Assembly (NCBI RefSeq): GCF_049943335.1
Contig: NZ_JBNFVY010000012.1
Location: 1-64,000, forward strand
DNA from: JBNFVY01 sp049943335
GTDB taxonomy: Bacteria > Pseudomonadota > Alphaproteobacteria > Rhodobacterales > Rhodobacteraceae
Reading direction: 5' to 3'
Length of the DNA stretch: 64,000 nt
A model generated the notes under the pieces. That model was not told the origin of the DNA and made no database searches. It was given only the letters and a program-made list of their open reading frames with translations. Below are positions 25,467-35,089 of the stretch, one piece after another; position 1 is the stretch's first letter; each line of letters begins with the position of its first letter. A program made the position numbers and the translations under genes.

Positions 25467-26297
25467 ATGGCACGTGCCGTCACGACCCAACGCAAGATGC
25501 TCAATACTGCGGTCGCCTGGGGGGTTGGTCTGCTGATCTTCTTTCCGATCCTGTGGACAATCCTGACCAGCTTCAAGACCGAAGCCCAGGCCATCGCCGA
25601 TCCGCCCATCTTTCTGTTCTTTGACTGGACGCTGGAAAACTATTCGGTGGTGCAGGAACGTTCGAACTATATGAAATATCTGTGGAATTCGGTGATCATC
25701 GCGGGCGGATCGACCGTGCTGGGGGTGATCGTCGCGGTGCCGGCGGCCTGGTCGATGGCCTTTGTGCCATCGAAACGCACCAAGGACATCCTGCTGTGGA
25801 TGCTGTCCACGAAAATGTTGCCCGCGGTGGGCGTGCTCTATCCGATCTACCTGATCTTCATCAAACTGGGCATCCTGGACAGCCGCATTGGCCTGACCCT
25901 GGTGCTGATGCTGATCAACCTGCCGATCATCGTGTGGATGCTCTACACCTACTTCAAGGAAATTCCGGGTGAAATTCTGGAAGCTGCCCGCATGGATGGG
26001 GCGTCGCTGCGCGAAGAAATCCTGTACGTCCTGACGCCGATGGCGGTGCCGGGAATTGCGTCGACCATCCTTCTGAACTTTATCCTGGCCTGGAACGAAG
26101 CCTTCTGGACGCTGAACCTGACCGCGGCAAATGCCGCGCCGCTGACGGCCTTTATCGCCAGCTATTCCAGCCCCGAAGGCCTGTTCTTTGCCAAGCTCAG
26201 CGCGGCCAGCACCATGGCCATTGCCCCGATCCTGATCCTTGGCTGGTTCAGCCAGAAACAACTTGTCCGCGGCCTGACCTTTGGCGCAGTGAAATAA
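25467..26297 (+). CDS. smoG: Polyol ABC transporter permease SmoG
   Basis: 276 residues, six membrane spans, MalG-type permease. EAA loop: EAARMDGASLREEILYVLTP near residue 170. Starts 12 bases after smoF with AAGGAG upstream and ends 11 bases before smoK, so the transporter genes are one transcription unit. Confidence 0.93.
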   Translation: MARAVTTQRKMLNTAVAWGVGLLIFFPILWTILTSFKTEAQAIADPPIFLFFDWTLENYSVVQERSNYMKYLWNSVIIAGGSTVLGVIVAVPAAWSMAFVPSKRTKDILLWMLSTKMLPAVGVLYPIYLIFIKLGILDSRIGLTLVLMLINLPIIVWMLYTYFKEIPGEILEAARMDGASLREEILYVLTPMAVPGIASTILLNFILAWNEAFWTLNLTAANAAPLTAFIASYSSPEGLFFAKLSAASTMAIAPILILGWFSQKQLVRGLTFGAVK

Positions 26298-26308
26298 GGA
26301 GAACGCAC

Positions 26309-27313
26309 ATGGGACGCATAACGCTCGATAAGGTGCGCAAGGCTTTTGGCGAAATCGAAGTCATTCCACCGCTGGACCTGACCATCGAAGACGGAGAGTT
26401 CGTTGTCTTCGTCGGGCCGTCGGGATGCGGGAAATCCACGCTGCTGCGACTGATCGCGGGGCTAGAAGATGTCTCGGGCGGGGAAATCCGCATCAATGGG
26501 AAAGATGCCACCAACGTGCCGCCCGCCAAGCGCGGCTTGGCGATGGTGTTCCAGAGCTATGCGCTCTACCCCCACATGTCCGTGCGCAAGAACATCGCCT
26601 TTCCCATGAAAATGGCCGGTGTGCCGCAGGACGAACAGGACAAGCGCATTGCCGCGGCGGCGGCGGCGCTGAACCTGACCGATTACCTGGATCGCCGCCC
26701 CGGCCAGTTGTCGGGCGGGCAGCGTCAGCGCGTGGCCATCGGGCGCGCCATCGTGCGCGAACCTGACGCCTTTCTGTTTGACGAACCGCTGTCCAATCTT
26801 GATGCCGCCCTGCGGGTTGGCATGCGCATGGAAATCAGCGAACTGCACAAAAAGCTGGCCACAACGATGGTCTATGTCACCCACGACCAGGTCGAAGCGA
26901 TGACCATGGCCGACAAGATCGTGGTGCTTCATGCCGGCGTGATCGAACAGGTCGGCAGCCCGCTTGATCTCTATCGTGCCCCGCGCAACAAATTCGTGGC
27001 CGGGTTCATCGGCTCGCCCAAGATGAATTTCATCGAAGGCGCCGAAGCCGCCAAGCACGGCGCGCATAGCGTTGGCGTGCGCCCTGAACATCTGGCCGCC
27101 TCGCCCAGCGAAGGCACCTGGAAAGGCACGGTCGGGGTCAGTGAACACCTTGGATCGGACACGTTCCTGCATATCCACGACACCGGCCTTGCTGACACGA
27201 TCACGGTGCGGGTGGGGGGCGAATTTGGGCTCCATCACGGTGACACGGTGTATCTCACGCCCCAGCTCGACAAGATCCACAAATTCCAGGCTGACGGGCT
27301 GCGGATCGAATGA
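26309..27313 (+). CDS. smoK: Polyol ABC transporter ATPase SmoK
   Basis: 334 residues, MalK/UgpC class. Every ATPase motif is intact: Walker A VGPSGCGKST, Q-loop MVFQSYALYPHMSVRKN, signature LSGGQRQRVAIGRAIV, Walker B FLFDEPLSNLDAALR and switch histidine VTHDQVEAMT. The C-terminal TOBE-type regulatory domain (VGVRPEHL) follows. It overlaps smoS by four bases. It serves as a useful in-window contrast with the degenerate GlpS and GlpT. Confidence 0.94.
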   Translation: MGRITLDKVRKAFGEIEVIPPLDLTIEDGEFVVFVGPSGCGKSTLLRLIAGLEDVSGGEIRINGKDATNVPPAKRGLAMVFQSYALYPHMSVRKNIAFPMKMAGVPQDEQDKRIAAAAAALNLTDYLDRRPGQLSGGQRQRVAIGRAIVREPDAFLFDEPLSNLDAALRVGMRMEISELHKKLATTMVYVTHDQVEAMTMADKIVVLHAGVIEQVGSPLDLYRAPRNKFVAGFIGSPKMNFIEGAEAAKHGAHSVGVRPEHLAASPSEGTWKGTVGVSEHLGSDTFLHIHDTGLADTITVRVGGEFGLHHGDTVYLTPQLDKIHKFQADGLRIE

Positions 27314-28083
27314 ACCGCCTTGCCGGGAAAACGGCACTGATCACCGGTGCGGCCCGCGGGATCGGGCGGGCCTTTGCACGGGCCTACGTGGGCGAAGGCG
27401 CACGGGTGGCCATTGCCGATATCGACCACGCTGGCGCGCAATCTGCAGCCGGCGAACTGGGAAATGGCGCCATCGCGGTGCCCTTCGATGTGACCGATCC
27501 GGCCAGCATTGATGCGGGCCTGGCGCAGGTGGCCGGCACGTTCGGCGGCGTCGATATCCTGATCAACAACGCGGCGATCTTTACCGCCGCCCCCATCACC
27601 GCGATCACGCGCGACGATTACGCGCGCTGCTTTGACATCAACGTGGCGGGCACGCTGTTCACCCTGCAAGCCGTGGCCAAACACATGATTGCGCGCGGGC
27701 AGGGCGGCAAGATCATCAACATGGCCAGCCAGGCCGGTCGGCGCGGCGAACCGCTGGTGGCGGTCTATTGCGCGTCCAAGGCGGCGGTGATCAGCCTGAC
27801 CCAGTCGGCAGGGCTGAACCTGATCGAACACGGCATCAACGTGAACGCCATCGCGCCGGGCGTGGTCGATGGCGACCACTGGGACGACGTCGATGCCTTT
27901 TTCGCGAAATTCGAAGGCAAGCCCTTGGGGCAAAAGAAAAAAGAGGTCGGTGAAAGCGTCCCCTATGGCCGGATGGGCCGGGCCGATGATCTGACCGGCA
28001 TGGCGGTGTTCCTGGCCTCGGACGATGCCGATTACATCGTCGCGCAAACCTATAACGTGGACGGCGGCCAATGGATGAGCTGA
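27310..28083 (+). CDS. smoS: Sorbitol dehydrogenase SmoS (short-chain dehydrogenase)
   Basis: 257 residues, classical SDR. Cofactor motif ALITGAARGIGRAFA (TGxxxGxG) at residues 9-23, NNAA at about 90, catalytic Ser in NMASQAG and YCASK at about 153-157 (Tyr and Lys). It oxidises D-sorbitol to D-fructose with NAD+ in Rhodobacter relatives; galactitol is a known side substrate. ATGA overlap with smoK and TGATG overlap with mtlK. Confidence 0.92.
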   Translation: MNRLAGKTALITGAARGIGRAFARAYVGEGARVAIADIDHAGAQSAAGELGNGAIAVPFDVTDPASIDAGLAQVAGTFGGVDILINNAAIFTAAPITAITRDDYARCFDINVAGTLFTLQAVAKHMIARGQGGKIINMASQAGRRGEPLVAVYCASKAAVISLTQSAGLNLIEHGINVNAIAPGVVDGDHWDDVDAFFAKFEGKPLGQKKKEVGESVPYGRMGRADDLTGMAVFLASDDADYIVAQTYNVDGGQWMS

Positions 28084-29564
28084 TGACCCTCACGAACGCA
28101 ACCCTGGCCGATCTGCCTGCTGGCGTGGATGTCCCGCGATACGACCGCAGCGCGCTGCGGGCCGGGATCGTGCACATTGGCCTGGGCAATTTTCACCGCG
28201 CACATCAGGCATGGTATCTGCACCGTCTGATGCAACAGGGCGCGGCGCTGGACTGGGCCATCGTGGGCGCCGGGGTGCGGGCCTATGATGCCGCGATGCG
28301 CGACAAGCTGGCAGCGCAGGACTATTTGACCACCCTGATCGAACTTGATCCAGCTGGCACTTCGGCCGAGGTCAGCGGCGCGATGATCGACTATGTGCCA
28401 ATTGCCGATGGCAACGGCCCGCTGATCGCGCGCATGGCCCAGCCTGACATTCGAATTGTGTCGCTGACCGTCACTGAAGGCGGCTATTTCATCGACCCTG
28501 CCACCAAAGGGTTTGACGCCAGCCATCCCGAGATCCGGCACGATGGCGCCAACCCCGGCGCCCCCCGTACCGCCTTTGGCGCGATCATCGCGGCGCTGAA
28601 GCTGCGCCGCGCAGCCGGCACCGGGCCGTTTACCGTGCAATCCAGTGACAACCTGCAAAACAACGGGGCCATCGCCCGGCAGACCGTGGTGTCGCTGGCC
28701 CGCCTGTCCGATCCCGCGCTTGCCGCCTGGATCGACGGGGCCTGCTCCTTTCCCAATTCCATGGTCGATTGCATCGTGCCTGCGACCGGACCCAAGGAAC
28801 TGGCCTTGGCCCGGGATCTGGGCATCCCGGACGCCGCGCCGGTGACGCATGAAAACTTTCGCCAATGGGTGATCGAAGACGATTTCTGCGCCGGTCGCCC
28901 CGACTGGGACAAGGTCGGCGCGACCTTTTCGGACCGCGTCCACGATTACGAGGTGATGAAGCTGCGCATCCTGAACGCCGGGCATCAGGTGGTCGCGAAC
29001 GCGGGCGAGCTGCTGGGCATGACCACGATCTCAGACGCCGCGACACACCCCAGGGTTGGCGCCTTTTTTCAAAAGGTGGCGACGCAGGAAATTGTGCCGC
29101 AAGTTAACAAAGTGCCCGGAATGTCGCCGGTTGAATATGTTGATTTGATCCGCCGGCGGTTTTCGAACCCCGCCATCGTGGACACGGTTCGGCGCGTGGC
29201 CTTTGATGGCTCGTCCCGGCATCCCGGCTTCGTTCTGCCCAGCGTGGTCGATGCCCTGGCCGCAAACGGCGCGGTTTCGGGGCTTGCGCTGGTCGAAGCG
29301 GCCTGGGCGCGCATGTGCGAAGGCACCCGCGAAGACGGCAGCACGATTGCGCCGAACGATCCGTTCTGGGGTGATCTCAACGCGGCCGCCATCGCCGCCA
29401 AGCGCGACCCGCAAGCCTGGCTGGCGATGCGCCAGACCTATGGCGATCTGGGCCAGGACCCGCGCTTTGCCGATGCGTTCTGTGCCTGGCTGTCCCTGAT
29501 CTGGGCTGACGGAATCGAAGCTGCGATTGACCGTTACCTGGCCGATCAGGCGCCATCCCAATAA
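28083..29564 (+). CDS. mtlK: Mannitol 2-dehydrogenase MtlK
   Basis: 493 residues, polyol-specific long-chain dehydrogenase. N-terminal cofactor region IVHIGLGNFHRAHQAWYL (residues 24-41), DNLQNNG near 200, the catalytic-lysine region KLRILNAGHQVVANAGELLG near 295. Converts D-mannitol to D-fructose with NAD+. The ATG at 28083 (TGATG overlap) is preferred to an ATG four codons upstream. The 3' end overlaps the convergent acyl-CoA synthetase gene by 19 bases. No fructokinase gene lies nearby. Confidence 0.93.
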   Translation: MTLTNATLADLPAGVDVPRYDRSALRAGIVHIGLGNFHRAHQAWYLHRLMQQGAALDWAIVGAGVRAYDAAMRDKLAAQDYLTTLIELDPAGTSAEVSGAMIDYVPIADGNGPLIARMAQPDIRIVSLTVTEGGYFIDPATKGFDASHPEIRHDGANPGAPRTAFGAIIAALKLRRAAGTGPFTVQSSDNLQNNGAIARQTVVSLARLSDPALAAWIDGACSFPNSMVDCIVPATGPKELALARDLGIPDAAPVTHENFRQWVIEDDFCAGRPDWDKVGATFSDRVHDYEVMKLRILNAGHQVVANAGELLGMTTISDAATHPRVGAFFQKVATQEIVPQVNKVPGMSPVEYVDLIRRRFSNPAIVDTVRRVAFDGSSRHPGFVLPSVVDALAANGAVSGLALVEAAWARMCEGTREDGSTIAPNDPFWGDLNAAAIAAKRDPQAWLAMRQTYGDLGQDPRFADAFCAWLSLIWADGIEAAIDRYLADQAPSQ

Positions 29565-31105
29565 GGGGCGCGCAACGCGCGCTTCAGAACCTTACCAATC
29601 GACGACCGGGGCAGATCAGCGCGGGATTCCAGCGCACTAATACGGTGCGATTTGCCAAGTTTGGCATTGGCATCGGTCAAAATAGCATCCAAATCGCGCG
29701 CATTCTTGCGCAGGACGACCAGCCCCAACGGGGTTTCGCCCCAGGTATCGGACGGCACAGCAATCACCGCGGCGTCGGTGACATCGGGGTCGCCCAGCAG
29801 CACCTGTTCCAGATCGTCGGCATAGATGTTCAACCCGCCCGAAATGATCATGTCTTTCTTGCGGTCTGACAGAACCAGAAACCCGTCTTCGTCCAGCCAC
29901 CCCATGTCCCCCGAGCGAAAGAACACGCGGCCCTGATCGTCGTGCCACACATAGTCTTCGCTCAGATCGTCCCGGCCGAAATAGCCCGACATCATGGTGG
30001 CCGAGCGCCCGACGATTTCGCCGATCTCGCCCGGGGCGACTTCGGCGTCATCGGGGCCGATGAACTTCAGCTCGCTCTGGGGTGCAGGCTGGCCGACCGT
30101 GTGCAGTTTGGTTGGGGTTTCGCTGGCGTGCAGCACGGTGGACGCGCCGCCTTCGGTCAAGCCGTAGTATTCCACCAAACGGCCGGGAAAGCGCGCCAGC
30201 ACGTCCCGTTTCACATCCGCCCGCAACGGCGCGGATGTCGAAAGTTTCACCCGCACCGACGACAGGTCGAACCGGTCGAAATCGGGCACCTCCATGATGC
30301 GCTTGTACTGCACCGGCACCAGCATGGCGTGGGTGATCCTTTCGCGCGCGATGATGTCCAGCGCCCCGCGCGCATCGAACTTGCGCATGAGATGCACCGC
30401 GCCGCCCCCGGCCAGTGCGGGCAGAAAGGCCACGATGGTGGTGTTGGAATAAAGCGGCGTGGACAGCAGCGTGATCGCCGTTTCGTCATAGCCTGACGGC
30501 GCGCGCCGGTCTTGCTGGACGGCGCGCATCCAGTGGTTGTGCAAGATGCCCTTGGGTGTGCCGGTGGTGCCAGAGGAATAGATGATATTGAACGGATCGT
30601 CCCAGGCGATGGGCACCATCGGATCGCTCTGGGATGCGCCGGCCAACAGCGTATCATAGGATTGCCAGCCCTGCGCATCGAAGTCGATCGCCACCCGCAC
30701 GATGTCCAGCCGGTCGATGAAAGGGGCGGCCAGATCGCGGTATTGTTCGGCCACAAAGATCATCTTGGACCCGCTGTCGCGCACCATTTTTTCCAACGCC
30801 GCGCCCGGGGCCATGGTGGAAAGCGGCACCATGCAGGCCCCGGCGCGCAGCGTGCCCATGAACACCTCGGCGTAGTCAGCGCTGTTGGGCGACAGGGCCG
30901 CCACGCGCGCGCCCTTGCCGACCCCCAGGTCGATCAGCGCGTTCGCCACGCGATTGATGCGCGCGTCGAACTGGGCCCATGTCAGGCGCCGGTCGTCGCA
31001 GACCACGGCCTCGGCGGCGGGGTTGCGCCTGGCGGCAGCGCGGACCAGATCGACGACGTTCTGGGCCGGTGTGACGGCGGGCGTGGCGGGGGTTATCGGG
31101 GCCAT
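29546..31105 (-). CDS. AMP-forming acyl-CoA synthetase
   Basis: 519 residues of the ANL superfamily. AMP-binding motif IIYSSGTTGTPKGILHNH near residue 165, YYGLTEGGAS near 295, and the C-terminal hinge FRSGDMGWLDEDGFLVL with DRKKDMIISGGLNIY. The adenylation lysine is in RSSIGKVLKRALR at the C-terminus. It activates a carboxylic acid (chain length unclear; class resembles medium/long-chain or cyclohexanecarboxylate-type ligases) to its CoA ester. ATG at 31105 with AGGAGGAAC upstream is chosen. Confidence 0.88.
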   Translation of the reverse strand: MAPITPATPAVTPAQNVVDLVRAAARRNPAAEAVVCDDRRLTWAQFDARINRVANALIDLGVGKGARVAALSPNSADYAEVFMGTLRAGACMVPLSTMAPGAALEKMVRDSGSKMIFVAEQYRDLAAPFIDRLDIVRVAIDFDAQGWQSYDTLLAGASQSDPMVPIAWDDPFNIIYSSGTTGTPKGILHNHWMRAVQQDRRAPSGYDETAITLLSTPLYSNTTIVAFLPALAGGGAVHLMRKFDARGALDIIARERITHAMLVPVQYKRIMEVPDFDRFDLSSVRVKLSTSAPLRADVKRDVLARFPGRLVEYYGLTEGGASTVLHASETPTKLHTVGQPAPQSELKFIGPDDAEVAPGEIGEIVGRSATMMSGYFGRDDLSEDYVWHDDQGRVFFRSGDMGWLDEDGFLVLSDRKKDMIISGGLNIYADDLEQVLLGDPDVTDAAVIAVPSDTWGETPLGLVVLRKNARDLDAILTDANAKLGKSHRISALESRADLPRSSIGKVLKRALRAPYWDGA

Positions 31106-31328
31106 GATGTTCCTCCTGCGGTATGGTTTCGCACCGCCGCCCGCTTGTCCAGCGCACATCCTTCTTTGCAGATGGCTTCTTTACAGACGGGCAGTCGGGG
31201 CGTATCAGCCCCAGCATGAACGGACCGGCCATATATTTGCCTACCCGACGTCTGCGCCGACGCGCCTGACGCCGTTCACCCGTGCCTTCGGGGCACACCC
31301 TACTCAAATCACCTGTTGAATTGTTGAC

Positions 31329-31391
31329 ATGAAGCCCCGCCACGTTGCACCCATGGGGCTTCCCGATCCCGCAAAGGACCTTGCGCCATGA
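31329..31391 (+). CDS. Possible 20-codon leader ORF coupled to argD
   Basis: ATG at 31329 reads 20 codons (MKPRHVAPMGLPDPAKDLAP) and stops at a TGA that overlaps the argD ATG (ATGA). The ORF contains an inverted repeat GAAGCCCC (31331-31338) / GGGGCTTC (31355-31362). It might be a leader peptide or only chance; it has a single Arg codon, so classic arginine attenuation is not supported. No strong ribosome binding site was seen. Confidence 0.3.
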   Translation: MKPRHVAPMGLPDPAKDLAP

Positions 31392-32569
31392 TCACCACCG
31401 TTTTGCCGACCTATAATCGGGCCCCCCTGTCCTTCGTCAAAGGCGAAGGCAGCTGGTTGGTGGAAGCGGACGGGCGCCGATTTCTGGACCTCGGCGCAGG
31501 GATCGCGGTGAACGCATTGGGCCATGCGAACCCCGATCTGGTTGCGGTGCTCAAGGATCAGGCCGACACGCTGTGGCATGTCTCGAATCTGTACAAGATC
31601 CCGCAGCAACAGGCCTTGGCCGACAAGCTGGTGGACGAAACATTTGCCGACACCTGCTTTTTCACCAATTCGGGCACCGAAGCGGGTGAACTGGCGATCA
31701 AGATGGCGCGCAAGTACTGGTCGGACAAAGGCCAACCGGACAAGATCGAGATCATCACCTTCGAAGGCTGTTTTCACGGCCGCTCCACCGGTGCCATTGC
31801 GGCATCGGGGTCGGAAAAGATGACCAAGGGCTTTGGGCCGCTGATGCCCGGCTTTGTGCATCTGCCGTGGGGCGATCACGACGCGCTGCGCGCCGCCGTG
31901 GGCGAAAAGACCGCGGCAATCATGATCGAACCGATCCAGGGCGAAGGCGGTATCCGCACCGTGCCCGATCAGTGCCTGAAAGGCCTGCGCGATCTGTGCG
32001 ATGAAAATGGCATCTTGCTGATTTTCGACGAAGTCCAGACCGGCGTCGGCCGGACCGGCAAGCTGTTCGCGCATGAATGGGCGGGCGTATCGCCCGACAT
32101 CATGATGGTGGCCAAGGGCATCGGCGGGGGCTTTCCGCTGGGCGCGGTTCTGGCCACCGAAGACGCGGCCAGTGGCATGGTCGCGGGCACCCATGGCAGC
32201 ACCTATGGCGGCAACCCGCTGGGCTGCGCGGTGGGGCTGAAGGTGATGCAGATCGTCGCCGATCCCGCCTTTCTGGCCGACGTAAACCGCAAGGGCGCGC
32301 TTTTGCGCCAGAAACTCGAAGGGTTGGTGGCCAGCCATCCGGATGTATTCGAAGCGGTGCGCGGGACCGGCCTGATGCTGGGGCTGAAATGCAAGGTCGC
32401 ACCGGGCGATCTGGTGACCAGGGGCTATGACCAGAACGTGTTGACCGTGCCGGCCGCCGACAACGTGGCGCGCCTGCTGCCTGCCCTGACGATAACCGAT
32501 GACGAAATCTCCGAAGCTGTCGCACGGATCGACGCGGCGGCCTCGGCGCTAGAAAGCGAAACGACATGA
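31388..32569 (+). CDS. argD: Acetylornithine aminotransferase ArgD
   Basis: 393 residues, class III PLP aminotransferase. N-terminal PTYNRAPLSFVKGEGSWL, GHANPDL, the substrate/PLP block TNSGTEAGELAIKMARKY, EPIQGEGGI, FDEVQTGVGRTGKLFAHE and the PLP lysine in MMVAKGIGGGFPLGA. It makes N-acetylornithine from the semialdehyde in arginine synthesis and may also act on succinyldiaminopimelate. ATGA overlap with argF confirms the arginine assignment. Confidence 0.95.
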   Translation: MITTVLPTYNRAPLSFVKGEGSWLVEADGRRFLDLGAGIAVNALGHANPDLVAVLKDQADTLWHVSNLYKIPQQQALADKLVDETFADTCFFTNSGTEAGELAIKMARKYWSDKGQPDKIEIITFEGCFHGRSTGAIAASGSEKMTKGFGPLMPGFVHLPWGDHDALRAAVGEKTAAIMIEPIQGEGGIRTVPDQCLKGLRDLCDENGILLIFDEVQTGVGRTGKLFAHEWAGVSPDIMMVAKGIGGGFPLGAVLATEDAASGMVAGTHGSTYGGNPLGCAVGLKVMQIVADPAFLADVNRKGALLRQKLEGLVASHPDVFEAVRGTGLMLGLKCKVAPGDLVTRGYDQNVLTVPAADNVARLLPALTITDDEISEAVARIDAAASALESETT

Positions 32570-33492
32570 GACATTTTCTGGATATCCACACCACCACGCC
32601 GGACGATCTGCGCGCGATCATCGACACCGCCAAATCGGTGAAAAAGGCCCGCGAAGGGCAACCCAAGGCCGCGCTCGATGCCGAGCAGCCCTTGGCGGAC
32701 CGTATGGTGGCGCTGATCTTTGAAAAACCGTCCACCCGCACCCGGGTCAGCTTTGACGTTGGCGTGCGCCAGATGGGCGGGCAGACCATGGTCTTGTCAG
32801 GCGCTGACATGCAGTTGGGCCACGGTGAAACCATCGCCGACACGGCGCGCGTCCTGTCGCGCTATGTCGACATGATCATGATCCGCACGTTCGAAGAATC
32901 GACCCTGCACGAGATGGCCGAATACGCCAGTGTGCCGGTCATCAACGGGCTGACCAACCGGACCCATCCCTGCCAGATCATGGCCGACATCCAGACCTTT
33001 GAAGAGCATCGCGGCCCGATCGCGGGCAAAAAGGTGGTCTGGTGCGGCGACGGCAACAATGTCTGCGCATCCTTTATCCACGCCGCCGGGCAGTTCGGGT
33101 TCGACCTGACCTTTGCGGGGCCGCCGCCGCTCGATCCCGAGCGCGGGTTTATCGAAGAGGCCCGCGCCAAGGGCGCCACGATCGAAATCGTGCGTGACGC
33201 GCAAGAGGCCGTGAAGAACGCCGACCTGGTCGTGACCGATACCTGGCTGTCGATGCATGACAGCCAAAGCGCGCGCGAGCGGCGCCACAACATGTTGCGC
33301 CCCTACCGGGTGGATCGCAAGCTTATGGGGCATGCCAACAAGGACGCGATTTTCATGCATTGCCTGCCCGCCCATCGCGGCGAAGAGGTCAGCAACGCGG
33401 TCATGGATGGCCCGCAGTCTGTGATCTTTGACGAAGCTGAAAACCGCCTGCACGCGCAAAAGGCGATCATGCGCTGGTGCGTCGAAGGCTGA
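32566..33492 (+). CDS. argF: Ornithine carbamoyltransferase ArgF
   Basis: 308 residues. Carbamoyl-phosphate motif FEKPSTRTRVSFDVG (near residue 48-62), HPCQIMAD at about 132, WCGDGNNVCASF at about 160, DTWLSMHD and the ornithine-site HCLPAHRGEEV at about 265. Converts ornithine and carbamoyl phosphate to citrulline. It shares an operon with argD; the downstream PiT gene is convergent and 48 bases away. Confidence 0.96.
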   Translation: MRHFLDIHTTTPDDLRAIIDTAKSVKKAREGQPKAALDAEQPLADRMVALIFEKPSTRTRVSFDVGVRQMGGQTMVLSGADMQLGHGETIADTARVLSRYVDMIMIRTFEESTLHEMAEYASVPVINGLTNRTHPCQIMADIQTFEEHRGPIAGKKVVWCGDGNNVCASFIHAAGQFGFDLTFAGPPPLDPERGFIEEARAKGATIEIVRDAQEAVKNADLVVTDTWLSMHDSQSARERRHNMLRPYRVDRKLMGHANKDAIFMHCLPAHRGEEVSNAVMDGPQSVIFDEAENRLHAQKAIMRWCVEG

Positions 33493-33540
33493 CGGGGTTC
33501 AACGCCCTGACCACCCGGCGCGCGCCCCGGTGCGCCCCGG

Positions 33541-35016
33541 TCACACGAACAGCGCGTTCAGCACCACAAAGATCACACCCGACAGCAGCGCGGCCGCCGG
33601 CACCGTTATGATCCAGGCCGCCACGATCGTCAGGAAATGCGACCGGCGCACCAGCTTGCGGCGCCGGCGCTCTTCGGGGGCGATTCGCTTGCCGGGATGG
33701 CGGCGCGACCGGCTCTCGCGGGCGCGTTTTTCGGCGTGCCATTCGCGAAAGAAGCCCACGCCGAACACGCCGCCAACAGCGATGTGGGTCGAACTGACCG
33801 GCAGGCCCAACCAACTGGCCACGATCACCGTGATCGCCGCCGACAGCGCGACGCAATAGGCGCGCATCGGGTTCAGCTTGGTGATCTGGCCGCCGACCAT
33901 TCGGATCAGCTTGGGGCCGAAGAGCATCAGGCCAAAGGAAATGCCGAACGCGCCGATGACCATCACCCACATCGGGATGTTCACCTCGCCCGCGAATCCG
34001 CCGAATTCACCGGCATGCACGATGGCGGCCAGCGGGCCCACCGCGTTCGCCACATCATTGGCGCCGTGCGCAAAGCTGAGCAGCGCCGCCGAGATCACCA
34101 GCGGGATGGCGAACAGCGCCTTGAGCGATTTGTTCCGGTTTTCCATCCCTTCGGACTGGCGCCGGATCAGCGGCACGGAAATGGCCCAGAACACAACGGC
34201 GGCGCCCAGCCCGATCAGCAGCGCCAGGTCCAGTTCGACCGAGACGATTTTCTTCAGCCCCTTGACCGCCAGGTACGAGGTGAACGCCCCGGCCATGATC
34301 CCGATCAGCACCGGCACCCAGCGCCGCGCGGCCGCGATCTTGTCGTCGACATAGATGATCCGCGCCTTGATAAAGGCCAGGAATGCCGCCGCGATCACCC
34401 CGCCCAGCACCGGCGAGATGACCCAGCTGGCCGCGATCTTGCCCATCGACGGCCAGTTGACCGCCGTCAGACCGGCCGCGGCAATGCCCGCCCCCATGAC
34501 CCCGCCGACCACGGAATGGGTCGTGGACACGGGCGCGCCGACCCAGGTTGCCAGGTTCACCCACAGCGCGGATGAAATCAGCGCCGCCATCATCGCCCAG
34601 ATGAACACGTTTTCATTCTGGACCGACGCTGGATCGATGATGCCTTTGGATATGGTGGACACAACGTCGCCGCCCGCCAACAGGGCCCCCGCGCTTTCGC
34701 AGATCGCGGCGATCACGATCGCCCCGCCCAGCGTCAGCGCATTCGCGCCCACGGCCGGCCCCATGTTGTTGGCCACGTCGTTCGCGCCGATGTTCAGCGC
34801 CATGTAGGCCCCGACAATGGCCGCCGCAACGACGATCATGTTGCTTTGCCCTGCGCCAAACAACAGCCCGGCGCCCAGACCCGCCAGCACCAGGAACGCC
34901 AGCGCGATACCCAGCCCGACCATCGGGCGCGCGATGTAATGAGCCGCATATTCCAAGTGGCCGATCCGCCCGAGATCCTTGTCGAGCGTTTTCCACTGGC
35001 GATTGTTGTCGGTCAT
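33541..35016 (-). CDS. PiT-family inorganic phosphate transporter
   Basis: 491 residues, about ten to twelve membrane spans in two homologous halves. The duplicated PiT signature appears as NIGANDVANNMGPAVGANAL in the first half and SFAHGANDVANAVGPLAAI in the second. It should be a proton- or sodium-linked low-affinity phosphate importer. The ATG at 35016 has GGAGGCCGC upstream and is preferred over 35034. Larger than PitA because of a long hydrophilic N-terminus and a basic loop near residue 425 (RKRARESRSRRHPGKR). No PhoU-like partner precedes it. Confidence 0.9.
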   Translation of the reverse strand: MTDNNRQWKTLDKDLGRIGHLEYAAHYIARPMVGLGIALAFLVLAGLGAGLLFGAGQSNMIVVAAAIVGAYMALNIGANDVANNMGPAVGANALTLGGAIVIAAICESAGALLAGGDVVSTISKGIIDPASVQNENVFIWAMMAALISSALWVNLATWVGAPVSTTHSVVGGVMGAGIAAAGLTAVNWPSMGKIAASWVISPVLGGVIAAAFLAFIKARIIYVDDKIAAARRWVPVLIGIMAGAFTSYLAVKGLKKIVSVELDLALLIGLGAAVVFWAISVPLIRRQSEGMENRNKSLKALFAIPLVISAALLSFAHGANDVANAVGPLAAIVHAGEFGGFAGEVNIPMWVMVIGAFGISFGLMLFGPKLIRMVGGQITKLNPMRAYCVALSAAITVIVASWLGLPVSSTHIAVGGVFGVGFFREWHAEKRARESRSRRHPGKRIAPEERRRRKLVRRSHFLTIVAAWIITVPAAALLSGVIFVVLNALFV

Positions 35017-35089
35017 GCGGCCTCCGTCGTGCAACGGTCACATCGTCGTTACACTTCGGCAGGGGGGGTAGCGTCTTTGCTCGGCTGGA

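Noticed and set aside
24459..26261. 600-codon open frame on the minus strand
   Set aside because: It is antisense to smoE-smoF-smoG, whose proteins are clearly recognised; its translation is rich in His, Gln, Asp and Arg as expected from a GC-rich shadow.
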